Shown here one piece after another: positions 1-13,359 of a stretch of DNA of 64,000 nt. Numbering within the stretch: the stretch's first letter is position 1; each line of letters starts with the position of its first letter. Source of the DNA: Nemophila menziesii (taxonomy: Eukaryota; Streptophyta; Magnoliopsida; Boraginales; Hydrophyllaceae); NCBI GenBank assembly GCA_029959085.1, contig JARWIR010000003.1, positions 32,069,505 through 32,133,504 of the forward strand. Direction: 5' to 3'. The notes beneath the pieces are model-generated. The model worked only from the letters and a program-made list of their open reading frames with translations, did not search any database and was not told the origin of the DNA. A program made the position numbers and the translations under genes.

Positions 1-1042
1 ATTAGCATTTGCATTTATTTTTAGAACACACAAAGGACCACCAGTTTCTTTTGGATTTTGGAGTCTAATCTTTAGTTTGATCGATAGATGTTGCTTCCTA
101 GTTTGCTCGCCGGAGTATAGTATCTCTTTCTTGTTCACCGTCGCCGCCGTTCGCCGATGTTCGCTGCCGATTCTTCTCCTGCTCTCAAAGACGTTTCGTG
201 TGTGGTGTGTGTGGTGTGTGTGGTGTGTGTGGTGTGTGTGTTTGTGTGCCGTGTGTGTATAATTGTTTTCTTTTGTTTTCTTTTCTTTTATACAATAATA
301 ATAGCTGTTAAAATATCTAACTTTTTTTTTTTAATTATCATTTGTAAGGGTATTTTGGGGTGGGGCTATTTTCTATAAAATGTCTTATTGGGGGCACCTT
401 TTTTTAAATATTTTTTCTAATAGGCATTTCTCTCTAATTGGCTCATAAAAGTATTATCCTATTCTATTTTTTTTTCAATAGGAAATACTTAAATAAAAGC
501 CAACAAGTTATCAAAATTACAAACTTTAACCAATCTGGAAGAGATCAGGAAATTCATATTCGAATTACATCCAATTAAAGACAAAAAAATCAAAGAGAAT
601 CTGCAGGTAAAAACTCTTCCATCGATAGAGATGGGAGTAGAGTGTAATTCTCCATGTATGATGTCGAAATTCTCTTAACCCAACACCACTAAAAAACCCA
701 ACCACCACCAAAAACACCACTGCCAATACCAAAGATCTGCCTCCCATTAATTTTTGTTAACCTCTTAGAATCATAGCCAGGTTAGTATCAGTGCTCCTCT
801 TTTCCTCTTTCTCCCCCTCTTCTTACTTTCTCATCCCTCACTCTGCATCCCCTTCCTTACTCTCTTTACTGCCAAAACCATGGAAAAGCCACCACCACAC
901 ATTAAACACAAACCAAAACCAAGCAAAATCATTCTTAAACTAGTCCATAACTCGATATGCTACAATCGAGAAACCCAAGTTGCTAGCAAAAATCAGTAAT
1001 AAGCCTATCAGTTTCAACTTTCTTAGGAAAACAATTAACAAA
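1..1042. other. Intergenic, no gene seen
   Basis: I see no supported gene. The stretch holds a GT-rich microsatellite near 199-259 and otherwise AT-rich DNA. Short open frames here have no recognisable domain. Confidence 0.5.
199..259. repeat. GT-rich microsatellite
   Basis: Several near-perfect copies of a GTGTGTGG-type unit run in tandem, then decay into GTGTGT. The valine/cysteine-rich open frames across it are by-products of the repeat. Confidence 0.85.
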
Positions 1043-1425
1043 ACATGGGCAATGGACTTAGTTCTGCAATTAATTTCCATCGCCAAGACATCTGCATTTT
1101 GTGTGATAACAAGGTGGTGATGGACCTGCTTAACTAAGCTAAAGCTTCTCCAAATGCAAGGCTCAAGAATTTCTATGTAGATATTAAAAATCTTAGTTGT
1201 AATAGATTAGTATCGTTCTATTTTATTTGTAGGATAGACAATATGAGTGCGGATTGGTCGCAAGGCAACAACTCTTAGGTTTATTGCCTTGGGATTGGGT
1301 TTTTAACCCTCCTAACCAACTCACGAATTTTCTGTTTAACTCCCCATCCCCTAGCAGGATTGGGTGAGACGGCTTTTATTTCCTTGTAAGACTATATTTC
1401 ATTTTGATTTAAGTATTTTGACATA
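1043..1425 (+). pseudogene. LINE RNase H tail fragment
   Basis: In broken frame this reads like the RNase H end of a plant LINE: a segment ending CILCDNKVVMDLLN, then KASPNARLKNFYVDIKNL, then DNMSADW. This is the usual order in this domain (CDN.VV..LL, then the DN.ADWLA helix). Stop codons interrupt it and no upstream reverse transcriptase is joined to it. A short A-run near 1424 could be the 3' tail. Family assignment rests on my reading of the motifs. Confidence 0.5.
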
Positions 1426-1429
1426 AAAA

Positions 1430-3459
1430 AGGATGGTATCAGTATCAAAGGATAAATATTTTAGTTAATTGAAACCCATATAACTTTTGCTTTGTCACCC
1501 AATCGGCTACCTTGATTTTCTTTTTATGAACAATAATGAAAAATACAACACAACTTTTTATAATAATTTGTATCGGTAATATTATTAAATAATCTTCTAT
1601 CGTATCTAAAACTCGGGTATTCCACGACTTGTATAACATTTTTACAATCTTTTATCATCGTGATGGTTCCTCTCAGATGAAATTTTGCCAATTTGCATGC
1701 GAAAATGACCCTTAAAGCTTCATTTTCAATTGTAAATACATTTACAATCTAAAGAACAATATAAATGTAATCCAAAACTTTGGAGAAAAGATAATTTTAC
1801 ACACTTTCCCATTTTTTCCAAAATATTGATAGGTACCTCAATACAAAAATTACTTTGAACTACTATATCAGTTAATGCTTCAATAACCTCTCTAGTCCTT
1901 GTGTTTTTTTTGTTCAAAAGTGTTGTAAAAGAATAGAAAAAAGTAAACAAAAATAGTCATTACAATGCAAGAGAAAATCACAAATCCCTATCTCGCTCAA
2001 CCGATTTGACTTTCTTATAGAGTTTAGAGAGAAAAACGAGCAAGATAAGTGAGAAAGATAAGTTAGAGAAGTACAACTTTATTAATGATATGGCTTGAAT
2101 TTGCCTAGTGATTACATGGTTGACATAAGATTACAGTAGATCTATTTATGCTACATCATTCACTCTTTCTCCTTATTACTCCCCCAACCTGAAAGTAATC
2201 AGCCTATTAACTTGGTCCCATCACTAACACAATGTGCATCATGCTTCCTTAGTGTCCCACATCTGGTAAATAACAACATGGGTTTCATGGGTATCCTTAG
2301 TTTGATGTCTTGAGACAGTGTGTTGAAGATTATCGAGTTTCTTTTCGCGTGTACCTTTAGTCTTCTCACCTCGTCACCTTCCCAGGTCTTAGCGATCTCA
2401 TTGGCTTTCAAGGAAGATAAGTCACAGGTTGTGCACATGAGGTGATGCATTTTACTTTTGAGGTCTGCATGGTATTTTCTCCTTATCAGTTGTGGTAAAT
2501 ATTTGGATAATGGAACTACGATTTTACACTCTCCACACTTAACCAAACAAAGGACTTACTACGAATCTGAGTTTGTATCACGATATCATTCTTACTCAAT
2601 CCCCAAAAATGTATAAAAAAGTACCATCAAATAGTTTTTTACAATTTTCGCTCAAAAGCCTCTCTAAAAAATGATCTCAACTTTCCTTGTCGGGTTACCA
2701 TCTCTTTTCTTCTTTTTCACTTTTTTTCTTTATTTTTTCAAGCCAATAATATGTATAATTTTCTTTTGATGATTTCTTGCTTAATTTTTTTAACCCGGCA
2801 AACAATGACAATTTACTCGTGCATCATGATGTATCACAAAACATCATTCAGCCCATAATATAACATGATAACAGACAACCTACCACCCTAAAATCAAGCT
2901 AAAAAATAAATCAAATAATTAGAAAGCGTGACTCAAGTATGTGTCATACAGTAAGACGTCATACCTCTAGGGTAAAGACTTGTTCTATGGCTAACAAAGA
3001 AAATGGCTTGGGATGAAAGTGGATACTAGGATAAATATACATAATTTGGACAAGCTAAAGGGAACGAGTGCCTTATTCAATGAATGGACTTAATGATTTC
3101 ATTCTTTATGTGATCTTGTTAAACTATTTTGCCTCGAGGTATAGGAAAATCCAATTTTAGACTAGGAGATACCTCATTGTCTGCACATCTAATGACCTCT
3201 CGCTTCACTTAATCTAGGACTATATGCATTACTCACTAATATCTATACATACACAACAAGTATCAATACACACAATCATTCCATAAATGTGAGAGTCTCT
3301 AAAACATATTATTTGTGTAATATCACAGAGTGTCCAATAAATATTTCCTGATATCACAAGTAAAGCATGCAACTAGCAATATACATCAAATATCCACAAG
3401 ATAATCTTACCACCTTACCATTCTTGAGACTCTCCATTAAATGGTATATTTCATATGTT
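1430..3459. other. Unassigned AT-rich stretch
   Basis: No recognisable gene. A 115-codon minus-strand open frame at 2199-2546 has several CxxC pairs but matches nothing I know. Because the Copia remnant begins next door, parts of this stretch may be its decayed 3' LTR, but I could not define LTR ends. Confidence 0.35.
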
Positions 3460-3547
3460 TCTTCTCCCCTGTTGTCTTCATAATTATTTTTTAGACATGG
3501 TAAATAATCAAGATAATAACAATTAGGCATAAGTAACTACAAGATAA

Positions 3548-4500
3548 TCATCGCAATATCAAAACGAATGACCTCAAGTTGATTTTGTGAAAGGGTTTGG
3601 TGATGATATCGACTAATTGGTTCAAGGTATGAACAAACTCCAACATGATGTCACCATTTTGAGTATGATCCCCATTGAAATGGTGCCTAATATCTATATG
3701 TTTGGTTCTAGAGTGTTTAGTTGGATGTTTAGTAAGAATGATGACACTAGTTCTATCACACCTAATGGAAATACTATCATATTGGAGGCCAAAATCTTGT
3801 AAGGTTGGTTTCATCCAAAGTAATTTAGCTACACAATTTTTTGGTGCAACATGCTCGGCTTCCATAGTGGACAAGGCAACACTATTTCGATTTCTTCTAG
3901 ACTAGGAAACAATGGGTTTTCCTAAGAATTGGCAACTAATACTAATACTTTTCCTATCAAGTTTACAATCAGATAGTCGGAATCGGTGTAGCCTATAAGA
4001 TCAAAACAAGTGTGTTTGTGATCCCAAATGACAAGAGGCGTGGTCCCCTTCTGACATCTAAAGATGCATTTGACGACTCTAAGATGAGACTTCTTAGGAC
4101 AAAATTGGGATCTAGCATACAATCACATATAGAACATAATATCGGGTTTAGAAGTGGTTAAATATAAAATACTACGAATCATACCTCGATATGTTCTAAA
4201 TCCTTACCATTTTCCTATTTGTCAATCTTTGTAGATGTGATTATAGGACTGCCAATTTTCTTTGCATCCTCAAGTCCAATTTTTTAAGATAAACTTCTTC
4301 ATGTATTTGTCTTGATTTACAAATTTTCTCTCCTTTATTTGTTGGATTTGAAGCCCAAGGAAGAAATTTCACTAACATATCATGCTCATTTTGAATTCCC
4401 TATGCATGCTCTTAGAAATATTCTCATGAAGAAATTCATTAGTAGTACCAAATATAATAGCATCAACATATATATTTGAACAAGCAAGACACCATCCAAG
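3548..4500 (-). pseudogene. Copia RT C-terminus and RNase H remnant
   Basis: At about 4490-4450 (minus) the RT catalytic box reads YVDA where active Copia enzymes have YVDD, so the second catalytic Asp is lost. Downstream come FFLGLQIQQ, then a region with DFLIGYTDSDY-type spacing, then the RNase H end around 3870-3550 (STMEAEHVA, LLWMKPTLQDFGLQYDSI, TKHIDIRHHF). Stops and frameshifts separate the blocks. The 108- and 66-codon open segments here are only fragments of this ruined domain. Confidence 0.8.
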
Positions 4501-4517
4501 TTTTTTTTAATAAATAA

Positions 4518-5628
4518 GGATAAATGTTACTAAGGGCCACTAAATTTCTCAGTAGTCCTGTTGGACCACTTAACTATTACGGGGTCCAAACAACTCACTA
4601 ATGTATTAAAATCATTCCAAATCAGCCATTCTAATAAATTAACTTTTAAAAATGAAGTTACTTAGGGACCAATATTAAATTAGCTCATTATTATACTTAG
4701 TGTTCCCCCCCAAAAAAATTACACTCTCAACAATATAGATAATTAGAGAACCTGTATAACAGGGGCTTGTTCTGCTACCAAGCCTCACGTTCCTTCAACA
4801 GTAGTTCTTTAGTCTCTTTGAGTTGCAATTGCGTATCTTGCAAAACTAATTGCAATTTTAGATTTTCTTGTGATTCTGCTTCGTCCAAGTCATTCTATAC
4901 ACCATAATTTACACAAGAAAAATTACTACAGATTCAAATACTGTTCAATCATATCGGTTTATACAATTTTACTCATCCTCCTTTGTTTTACAAAATCGTA
5001 ATCTCCAAGTCAATTCTTCACCTTGATTCTCTGATTTATTCTTAGTCGCATGGAGCACACCAGTTTCTTTTGCAGCCTTTTTTTATACAAAAACATATAT
5101 AAATATTATAACTCGATATATAAACGAATAATATAAAGATAAACAAGAATTGACCATCTTTAGTTTTTTCAATTCTAAACGAGCAACTTTGCCTCTCCAA
5201 GCACATTGTGTAGTAGGAGCAAATTTTTTTAGTCTTTAATAATCCAAACGTGCCAAGAATCTAACAGCGTGACTTTATACAAAGTAACAAAGATTTACAT
5301 TGAAGGTGATATTAAACTACAAACAAAAAGAACTCTCGATTTGTTTTTACAAACCTGAATAATAATAGCTACCCTAGTCTGGTTTCTATAGCCCACTACA
5401 ACGTCTAATTTTCTATATTGTTATAGTTTATTTTTTGGAAATAGCAAGTTTACTGATTATCTAATTTAATATTGGCCCTTATTTAATTTCCATTTTTAAA
5501 AGTGAATTTAATGGAGTAGCTAATTTGGAATGACTAAAATACATTAGTTAGTGGGTTGAACCCGTAATAATTAAATGGTCCAAACAGAATTGCTGAGATA
5601 GCTTAGTAGCCCCTAGTAACATTTACCT
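4518..5628. mobile_element. Non-autonomous Mutator-like element, long TIRs
   Basis: The first and last about 190 bases are imperfect inverted copies, starting GG(A)TAAATGTTACTA. The flanks carry AATAAATAA (4509-4517) and AATAAACAA (5629-5637), an 8/9 match to a 9-bp target duplication, the length typical of Mutator-like elements. Removing it rejoins the Copia RT frame. No transposase is visible. The interior (4740-5300) has exon-like minus-strand blocks rich in Glu/Lys/Leu, so it may be a Pack-MULE carrying host sequence. Confidence 0.75.
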
Positions 5629-5639
5629 AATAAACAAAG

Positions 5640-6119
5640 TAGAATAATTAATTCTCTCTTTTAAAACCATGTTGTATAAAAAAGGTACTCAATCTATGAT
5701 TTCAATATTTAGGGGCTTGTTTTAAATCCTATAAAGCTTTTATAAGTTTAAACACATCATTTGAAAAACTAGGTTTTTTAAAACAAGGGAGTTGTTTTAT
5801 GTAAATTTCTTTATCGGAAACACCATTTAGAAAAGCACTTTTGACATCCATTTGATATAATATAAAATCCATATAGTAAGCAAAAGCAAGTAACATACTA
5901 ATAAACTCAAGTCTAGCTACATAAGCAAAAGTTACATTGAACTTAATTCATTCCTCATGGTTGTACCCTTGAGCAACAAGACGAGTTTTGTTATTTGTGA
6001 CAATTCTGTAATCATCGAACTTGTTATGAAATACTCATCTCCAATGATTGTGTTATCAAATGGTTTTTCAAAACGATCCACACTTGACTCATTTCAAATT
6101 GGTTTTGTTCATCGTGCAT
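5640..6119 (-). pseudogene. Copia RT N-terminal remnant
   Basis: Minus-strand blocks include the Copia RT hallmark MDVKSAFLNG (about 5850-5820), followed by KEIYIKQLPCFKK and DVFKLIKAL. Further upstream is a degraded VMHDEQNQFEMSQVW block near 6120-6060. Another piece of the same domain, EEALLDDKWIK, lies at about 7740-7700 on the far side of the solo LTR. Several stops and frameshifts are present. Confidence 0.8.
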
Positions 6120-6124
6120 AACTT

Positions 6125-7690
6125 TGATGTCTCCCGTTTTGTTCTAAATATTAGCCCTTAGGAGACATCATTTTAGATGAATAATTGACTTATTTTATAT
6201 ACTTTTAGGCTTAATTCGTTATATTGCATTTTCTCCCCTTGGAATTACGATATTTCATTTTAAGAGCTTTTGTACGTTAATTTGTTTCTTTTTAGTTAAA
6301 AATTCTTAGGTACATGGATGTTTTGGAGCACCAATACAATGAGGAGAAGTGGGAATTAAAGTCTTAGATCGAGCGAAGGAGTCAAAGGCGAGAAAATATT
6401 TCCCGAAGAATTGACTAGAGAAGCTGCAAATCTGGAAGGCTGTTACTAATTGTTGTTTTCGAGCAACTTAGAAACTGATTCAGCCTTTGAGTTGTGAAAT
6501 ATGGAAGTTTCCTCTCTGAGTTAGGAAGATTTTGCAACTGGAATGAGTCGATTTGGAGTCGATGTACAAAAGTTACAACTGTTTTACTATGGGATGCACA
6601 CCAGTTACAGGAATTAAAAAGATGGACTTGGGCTTTTTATAGGTTGACCTAATACTCTTAACATAAAGCCCATTCCGAATTTACCAAGTATAAATAGGCC
6701 TTTAGACCTCCTTTTTACGGATACTTCAGAGAATTACATCTTACGCTTCATTATTTTCAAGTCAGAGTAAGAAGGCAGAGTATAAGCTATAGCTAGAGGA
6801 ATTCCTTTCTTCCAACAACAGCCAATCCAACCCTTAGGTTATCTAATTTCTTTTCTGTAATTGAAAACAATGTCATTTATTTATTTACTTTCAGTTTTTA
6901 ATTTCGTTATGAACTAATTTCCTTAGTGCTTGAGAATCGCAATAAAGGGATGAACCCTAATTAATTTATTTTATGTTTTGGATTTGGGATTTATATGATT
7001 TAAATTGAACTGAGTCTTATATATTGGATTACTTTGTTTTCCATAACTATTTCTTTTTGGTACAACTAGAAATAGCTTTTAGTATTTGGGCTATTCACTT
7101 TAGTGGTAAAAGTGATCATCTGACAGGGGGGTTTGATTACGAACTTAGGTAATACCCGTGTAATGTCCGTTATTGACCGACAGGCTTAACTAATTACATA
7201 GCCAAAGAGGTAAATACTTCACATACGAAGAGGCATATTCACCCATACATGGGTTTATAGTACTTTAGGATAGCTCCTAGGTCCACCCGACAGGGGGCTA
7301 GGAGACATTAGCATCCCGACTAATATAATAATACCAATTCTACCCTTAAACAAAACATTGATTAGGTTAATTAGGTGATTTCCTTGCGAGACTCAAGTAC
7401 ATCTCTCATTCTCGTGTCTACTCGTTTTACTTGCATTATTTCCTTGTCAGTTAATTAATTTAGTATTTAACTTATTGCATCTTTAATCTTTAAACAAAGC
7501 CAAACAAAAATATTTATCATTTACTTTTATGTCAAGCAATTATTTCTACTATTTGATTAATACTAGAGTTATAACTATCCGTCCTTGCGAACGGAACCCG
7601 ATTTATCGGAGTATTACTTGGACAACCGTGCACTTGCATTGTGGTTTCTCTATTTTTATTGATTATTTTATAACACCCCAGGACCCACCA
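6125..7690 (+). mobile_element. Solo LTR (probably Ty3 type)
   Basis: The insert begins TGATGTCTCC and ends GGACCCACCA. It is flanked by exact 5-bp duplications, AACTT at 6120-6124 and 7691-7695. Joining the flanks restores the Copia RT text (KWIK followed by VMHDE). It has no coding region, primer site or polypurine tract, as expected of a solo LTR left by LTR-LTR recombination. The last 200 bases, with CCGTCCTTGCGAACGG, resemble the 3' ends of plant Ty3 Tat/Athila-type LTRs; the lineage call is inference. Confidence 0.8.
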
Positions 7691-7798
7691 AACTTTAATC
7701 CATTTGTCATCAAGTAAGGCTTCTTCGATATTCTTGAATCCTATTTGAGACAAGAAAGTATGATGAGCACATAAATCATTAATGTTAAAGTGAGTAGC

Positions 7799-8386
7799 TA
7801 GGGATGGCAATGGTTCAAATATTAACCGGTCCGGTGGATATCCGATCCGATAAAAAATCCATTAGTGGAACCGATAGTGCATCCATGAGGGTTTGGTTCT
7901 CAGAAAATGTAACCGGTGGATTATCCGTTAGGATTTGGTTTTTTACAATAATCCGACGGATAATCCAAAATCCGAATAAAATATAAAAAATAAAAAATAA
8001 AAATATATATACTATTTATAAAGTTATTCTATATGTACAAATTATATAAATAATATCGATCAAATAATTTATTCCATACATAAAGTATATAACTAATTAT
8101 TTTCTAGTTTATCACTATATTGCATAATACCTATTTATGGTCTCTCAATAATTCTGTAGCTAATTTAGAATTTTAAAAATATTTATTAGATTATTTTATT
8201 TAAAGCCTATTAAACGATTGCGGATGCGGATTAACCGCAGATAAACCGCATCCGACGCGGATGCGGATTCGGTAAATAATTCTAAAATCCGATGGTTAAT
8301 GGATGCGGATTTGGTTATCGTTTTTCTTGATGGATGTGGATATGGTTATGCTATTTTTTGCGGATATCCGATCCGTTGCCATCCTT
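7799..8386. mobile_element. Non-autonomous hAT element
   Basis: The ends read TAGGGATGGCAA at the left and TTGCCATCCTT at the right, an imperfect inverted pair. The flanks TGAGTAGC (7791-7798) and AGAGTAGC (8387-8394) match at 7 of 8 positions, fitting the 8-bp hAT target duplication. Subterminal GGATATCCGATCCG occurs near both ends in inverted orientation. No transposase is present. It is inserted in the integrase-to-RT stretch of the Copia remnant. Confidence 0.8.
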
Positions 8387-8595
8387 AGAGTAGCCACCCC
8401 TTTACTTGGATCACCAAGTATAAGTTCATTTGAGTGACATCTAACATTCTTCCAACACTTTGGTGGATATATTGTAATTCAATAGCTTTTTGTATAATTT
8501 CTTCAACATTTACAATTCTCGAGTTGTATTTTTTTGGCTTGGTGGAATAATGGATTGAACTTATTATTCAACTTGATGTAAGGTTATATTTTACA

Positions 8596-9470
8596 TTACA
8601 TCATCATCATTATGATCAAATAGACTAGACTCATCAAAGTCAACATATATGGATTCACCAATGTTCTTAGTACGCTAGTTGTACACACGATAAACTTTAC
8701 TCTTGATAGAAAAACTAAGAAAAACACTTTCACCCGATTTAGCATCAAAGTTTGCCAAGTAATAAATAGTGTTAAGAATAAAATATTTGCTACCAAAAAC
8801 ATGAAATTAAAAGATACGAGAAGGTACATAGTTCCAAAGCTCATATGAGATTTTCAGAATATTAGGTCTCGACTCTCAATTCAAAACAAAACAATTCGTA
8901 TTGCCGACTTCACTCAAAATATATATAGGCAAGTCATGTCCTTTCAACATTGTCCGTTCCATTTCTTGTATAGTTTGGTTTTTCCTATCAACTATCCTAT
9001 TTCATTGGAGAGTTTTAGGAGTCAAGAAGTTATGTCCAATCCCAATATCAATACAAAAATTCATAAAAGGAGAATTCACATATTCCATTTGACTATCATT
9101 ACGAATGCAAGTAATAGAATAACCCTCTTCTCATTTTGTGCATTGTACAAAGATTTGCAAATCCATCAAATGTTTGATTTTCAAAGTATGGAATATCACC
9201 CCAAGCATATATATTGTAATCATCTACAACAACAAATACATATTTGGATCCACCAATACAAATCACACCTATAGGATAAAAAAGACATGTGTGCAACAAT
9301 TAAAGAAACCTAGAGTTGATGGCCCAATTGTAGATTTAAAACATGCATCATAAAATTTATCCTTATAAATAAAAAGTTTAGTCAAAACTATAACAATGTC
9401 TTTTCTAGAGATATTTAAAAGCAAATCCATACTAACACGACCAAGGTGCCTATGCCACAACCACGGACCA
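8596..9470 (-). pseudogene. Copia integrase remnant
   Basis: From about 9460 downward the minus strand reads WHRHLGRVSMDLLLNISRKD (GAG-pre-integrase type), then GGSKYVFVVVDDYNIYAW (integrase core with the DDY motif) and DGFANLCT. At 8840-8600 broken-frame text matches the integrase C-terminal region that precedes RT. Frames shift several times, so the protein is dead. Confidence 0.75.
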
Positions 9471-9953
9471 TCCTTAATAATTGATTAATATTTAACACGT
9501 CAACACAAAAGACCAACAATATTAACCGTATAAACATCATTTGACCTATTAGAGATAGATAACACATCACTTTCATCATGCTTGTAAACAATACATCTAA
9601 GAGATTCAAATTTAACCTTACAACCTATAACATACAATTGACTAATGCTAGGTAGGTTGAATTAAATATCCTTAACAAGTAACACATTATGAAGAATATA
9701 ATCCTTACTACCAATGTTACCTTTACCCTAACATTTTTTTGGCACTATCGACAAAGACAAAGGTGACTTTGTCTCCATATTTCTTTTTCAATTTGTAGAA
9801 AAGAAAGGCATTTCCCATCATATTCCTATAACATCTACAATCAAGAATCCATCAGTTTTTTTCTTGATACTCATTTCCTACAAACACAATAATTAGATTT
9901 TAGGTACCCAAGTTGAGTCCACGTGGGTTAGTAATACCCTTCTTCTTCAAGAT

Positions 9954-10150
9954 TTATACTGGACTTTTCCATAAGGTCACAGGAGACCCAAACACAGATT
10001 GATATAACCACTTCGACATAACATGACCATATTGTTCACAATAAGTACAAGTAGGCATAGAAATTTTAGAAGAGGAAGCAACATGATAACAGTTTTCAAT
10101 TTTCTTTGTTTGATCGTAGATCAAAATTATCGAATCCCAAACCACTTTTC
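9954..10150 (-). pseudogene. Copia gag zinc-knuckle remnant
   Basis: The minus strand carries PTCTYCEQYGHVMSKW, a zinc knuckle of the CX2CX4HX4C form in which the final Cys reads Trp. It lies upstream of the integrase remnant in element order, which supports the assignment. The rest of gag is not readable. Confidence 0.55.
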
Positions 10151-10450
10151 TAAAAATTCATTCTTTGAACTACCAACATCAAGTCCAAGTTTTGTTGACT
10201 ATTTGTAAATTATAAAACATCTTCTTATAATAGGTCCTGGACCCTTATCGACAATAAATCATTTTCCTTCAAGAGTTTGTTATTTTTATCAATACTGAAA
10301 GAGTTTCCAGATTTGAAGTTCATCATTCTTTCAAAGGATTTAAAAATTTATTTTCTTTGTTTTGCTCCCTTTTCAAATCTTTCATTAAAATTTTGCTTTG
10401 TTGAATCAATATTTTTCAATCCTTCCTTTTTTTAATTAAAACTTTATTCC

Positions 10451-11460
10451 TTCCAATGCTATTCACTTGTTTTGAGGTTTTCCTCATTTTCTGTGTATAG
10501 CATGGGAAATTGATGTCCATTTGGAGTGTTCTTTAGTTGTGTTGGGCCTGTCTTACTCTCGATAAATCTACTTATCTAATACTTTCCCTCGTTTCTTTTA
10601 TTGTCAGGTTTGTGGTTATGTGCGTTTACAGTTCACTATTAGTCGTGTGGATCAATTATTGGTTTGCAATTTTGGTTTATGTCGGGGATGGGGGGAGGGG
10701 TGGGGGGGCGTAGAGTGTATCATTGTTGTTATTGTGTTCTCTAATATTTTCTATGCGGTTGTGTTTTTTTTCTGTGTAATTGTTTCTTCTTGACATTGTA
10801 CTTCTTTGTTGTTAGATTGAGGAGTGTGACTTCTTAGGTCTTTCTTACTTCACTAATTTTAGATATGATACCAAATGAGGTTTTACTAGTTATGTTGTTC
10901 ATTTGTAGGTGACTCTGTTTATTTTTGCTTGATTGTGGAGGTGGCGAGGTTGTGAAAATAGAAGGTGGCTAGTGTTTGGAGAAAAGTGTATGCTAGTTTG
11001 CTCAACCTGAAAGTTTTTTTCTTCGTTTATGTCACCTGGGGTGACATACTTTTGTTGGTTTAGGGACTGTCAATTTCCATTTCATCATTACCATTATTTT
11101 TTTGATCGACGGTTCTCCCTGATGGGTACTAGAATGATATTCGCTTCTCTCTCTCTCTTGCCTTGATGTTTGGGATGTTCTTTTTAATGATCATCTTTCA
11201 TTGTCTTTGTGGACGTTTTACCTAGTACTTCTGTAGTGTTAGTTTGTACTTTTTGGACGAATATTATCGTTTCGTGCGTGTCTTGTGCGTGTTTATAGTT
11301 TTAGCATGGTGTTATACCGTTATATCTGATTTCCTGTAACTCTTGTCCAGAGTATAATTGGTCACCATGTAATTTGTAATATTAAGTTTTTAATATATTT
11401 ATATGTAATTTTAAAAAGTTCTTTTCCCTAAGTTGAAGATTGGAAAAGAAATAATGTGAG
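10451..11460. other. Intergenic, T-rich, no gene seen
   Basis: T/G-rich sequence with a G-rich patch near 10685-10710 and no recognisable coding domain. It may include decayed transposon sequence and the distal promoter of the ribosomal protein gene. Confidence 0.4.
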
Positions 11461-11479
11461 ATGTTTTTCTAAACCCCAT

Positions 11480-11545
11480 TGGGCTTAAGCCCACTTCGCT
11501 CCATAAGTCTGCTTTAGAAAACCTAGCCCATTCTCGAACCCTTAC
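11480..11545 (+). promoter_or_regulatory. Ribosomal-protein promoter: site II elements and telo-box-like motif
   Basis: TGGGCTTAAGCCCA (11480-11493) is a perfect palindrome made of two inverted TGGGCY site II elements, and a third inverted copy (AGCCCA) is at 11525-11530. AACCCTTA at 11538-11545 is telo-box-like, and an exact AAACCCTAA lies in intron 1 at 11618-11626. Site II (TCP-bound) plus telo boxes are the known promoter signature of plant ribosomal protein genes. All lie within about 120 bp of the start codon. Confidence 0.75.
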
Positions 11546-11595
11546 AATAAAAGCTTAAGACACCACATTCATTCTCTTCCGTCACAGAGAGAAAA

Positions 11596-12663
<1,068 letters not shown>

Positions 12664-13359
12664 AAGTGCCATCATTTGAATTTTTGGACAATTTAGTTTT
12701 GTTTGGGTTTTCAATTTATTTGTACTGTTTAAGAGATAATATATTGTGTTCCTATGGGATTTTTGTTAGAGAATGAAAGACTTTTCCCCTTAAATTATGT
12801 TTGCTTATATTGTTTACAGTGTATCCTTTATTTTGTTTGGCATGAATTGTCTTGATTTCCCTTTTGTTTGTTGGTTTTCTGTTCTGATTTTTGTATATTA
12901 GGTTGCCTTTGCCAAATGCTAGCATATCTGGTTTTGATTGTTTGTGTGTAAAATCTAGCTTAAGCTTCATATATTGTATTTCTCATTTCTATGTCCATTC
13001 ACTGAAATGATTGCATCTCTGGTTATATGGTTATATGAGAATTGTTGTGAAGTCTTTTATAGATCAAGATTGTCTGTATTAAGTGAATGGTGTTTCAGGA
13101 AATCACTTTTTTGTGATGCACACAAAATTTGTGAGTGAATGGTGATGTCTTTGATCAGAATTTGTCATTTCCTCATTTACACGTTACATCCACTCAGTAA
13201 CAATTTCCCACTTTTGATGGTGAGAGTGCGATACATAATAAATTGTGAAATGAATGGCCCAACAACAATGAAATCAGCAAAGGTCTGACCAATGCAAATT
13301 TTGTAGCAGGGACTGATTTGCAATTTAATGAAACTTTTAATAGCTCTGACGTTTTGTTC
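12664..13359. other. RPL23 3' UTR and intergenic
   Basis: T-rich sequence following the RPL23 stop, suitable for the 3' UTR and polyadenylation region. No further gene is seen before LINE sequence begins near 13360. Confidence 0.5.

Larger units (their letters stand above)
3460..10450 (-). mobile_element. Decayed Sirevirus-like Copia element (nested host)
   Basis: Reading down the minus strand, degraded pieces follow Copia order: a gag zinc-knuckle region (about 10.1 kb), pre-integrase and integrase (9.47-8.6 kb), reverse transcriptase (7.8-4.3 kb) and RNase H (4.1-3.5 kb). Just past RNase H the minus strand carries GAAGACAACAGGGGAGAAG, resembling the repeated GGGGGAG polypurine motifs of Sireviruses; the same motif recurs in the array at 34-48 kb. 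The element is interrupted at 4518-5628, 6125-7690 and 7799-8386 by three later insertions. Many stops and frameshifts are present. LTRs were not identified, so the ends are approximate. Confidence 0.75.

Noticed and set aside
2199..2546. 115-codon minus-strand frame with CxxC pairs
   Set aside because: No recognisable zinc-binding fold, and no start, promoter or splice context to support a gene.
6125..7690. A full LTR retrotransposon rather than a solo LTR
   Set aside because: No internal coding region, primer site or polypurine tract; the 5-bp duplication directly flanks the single LTR.
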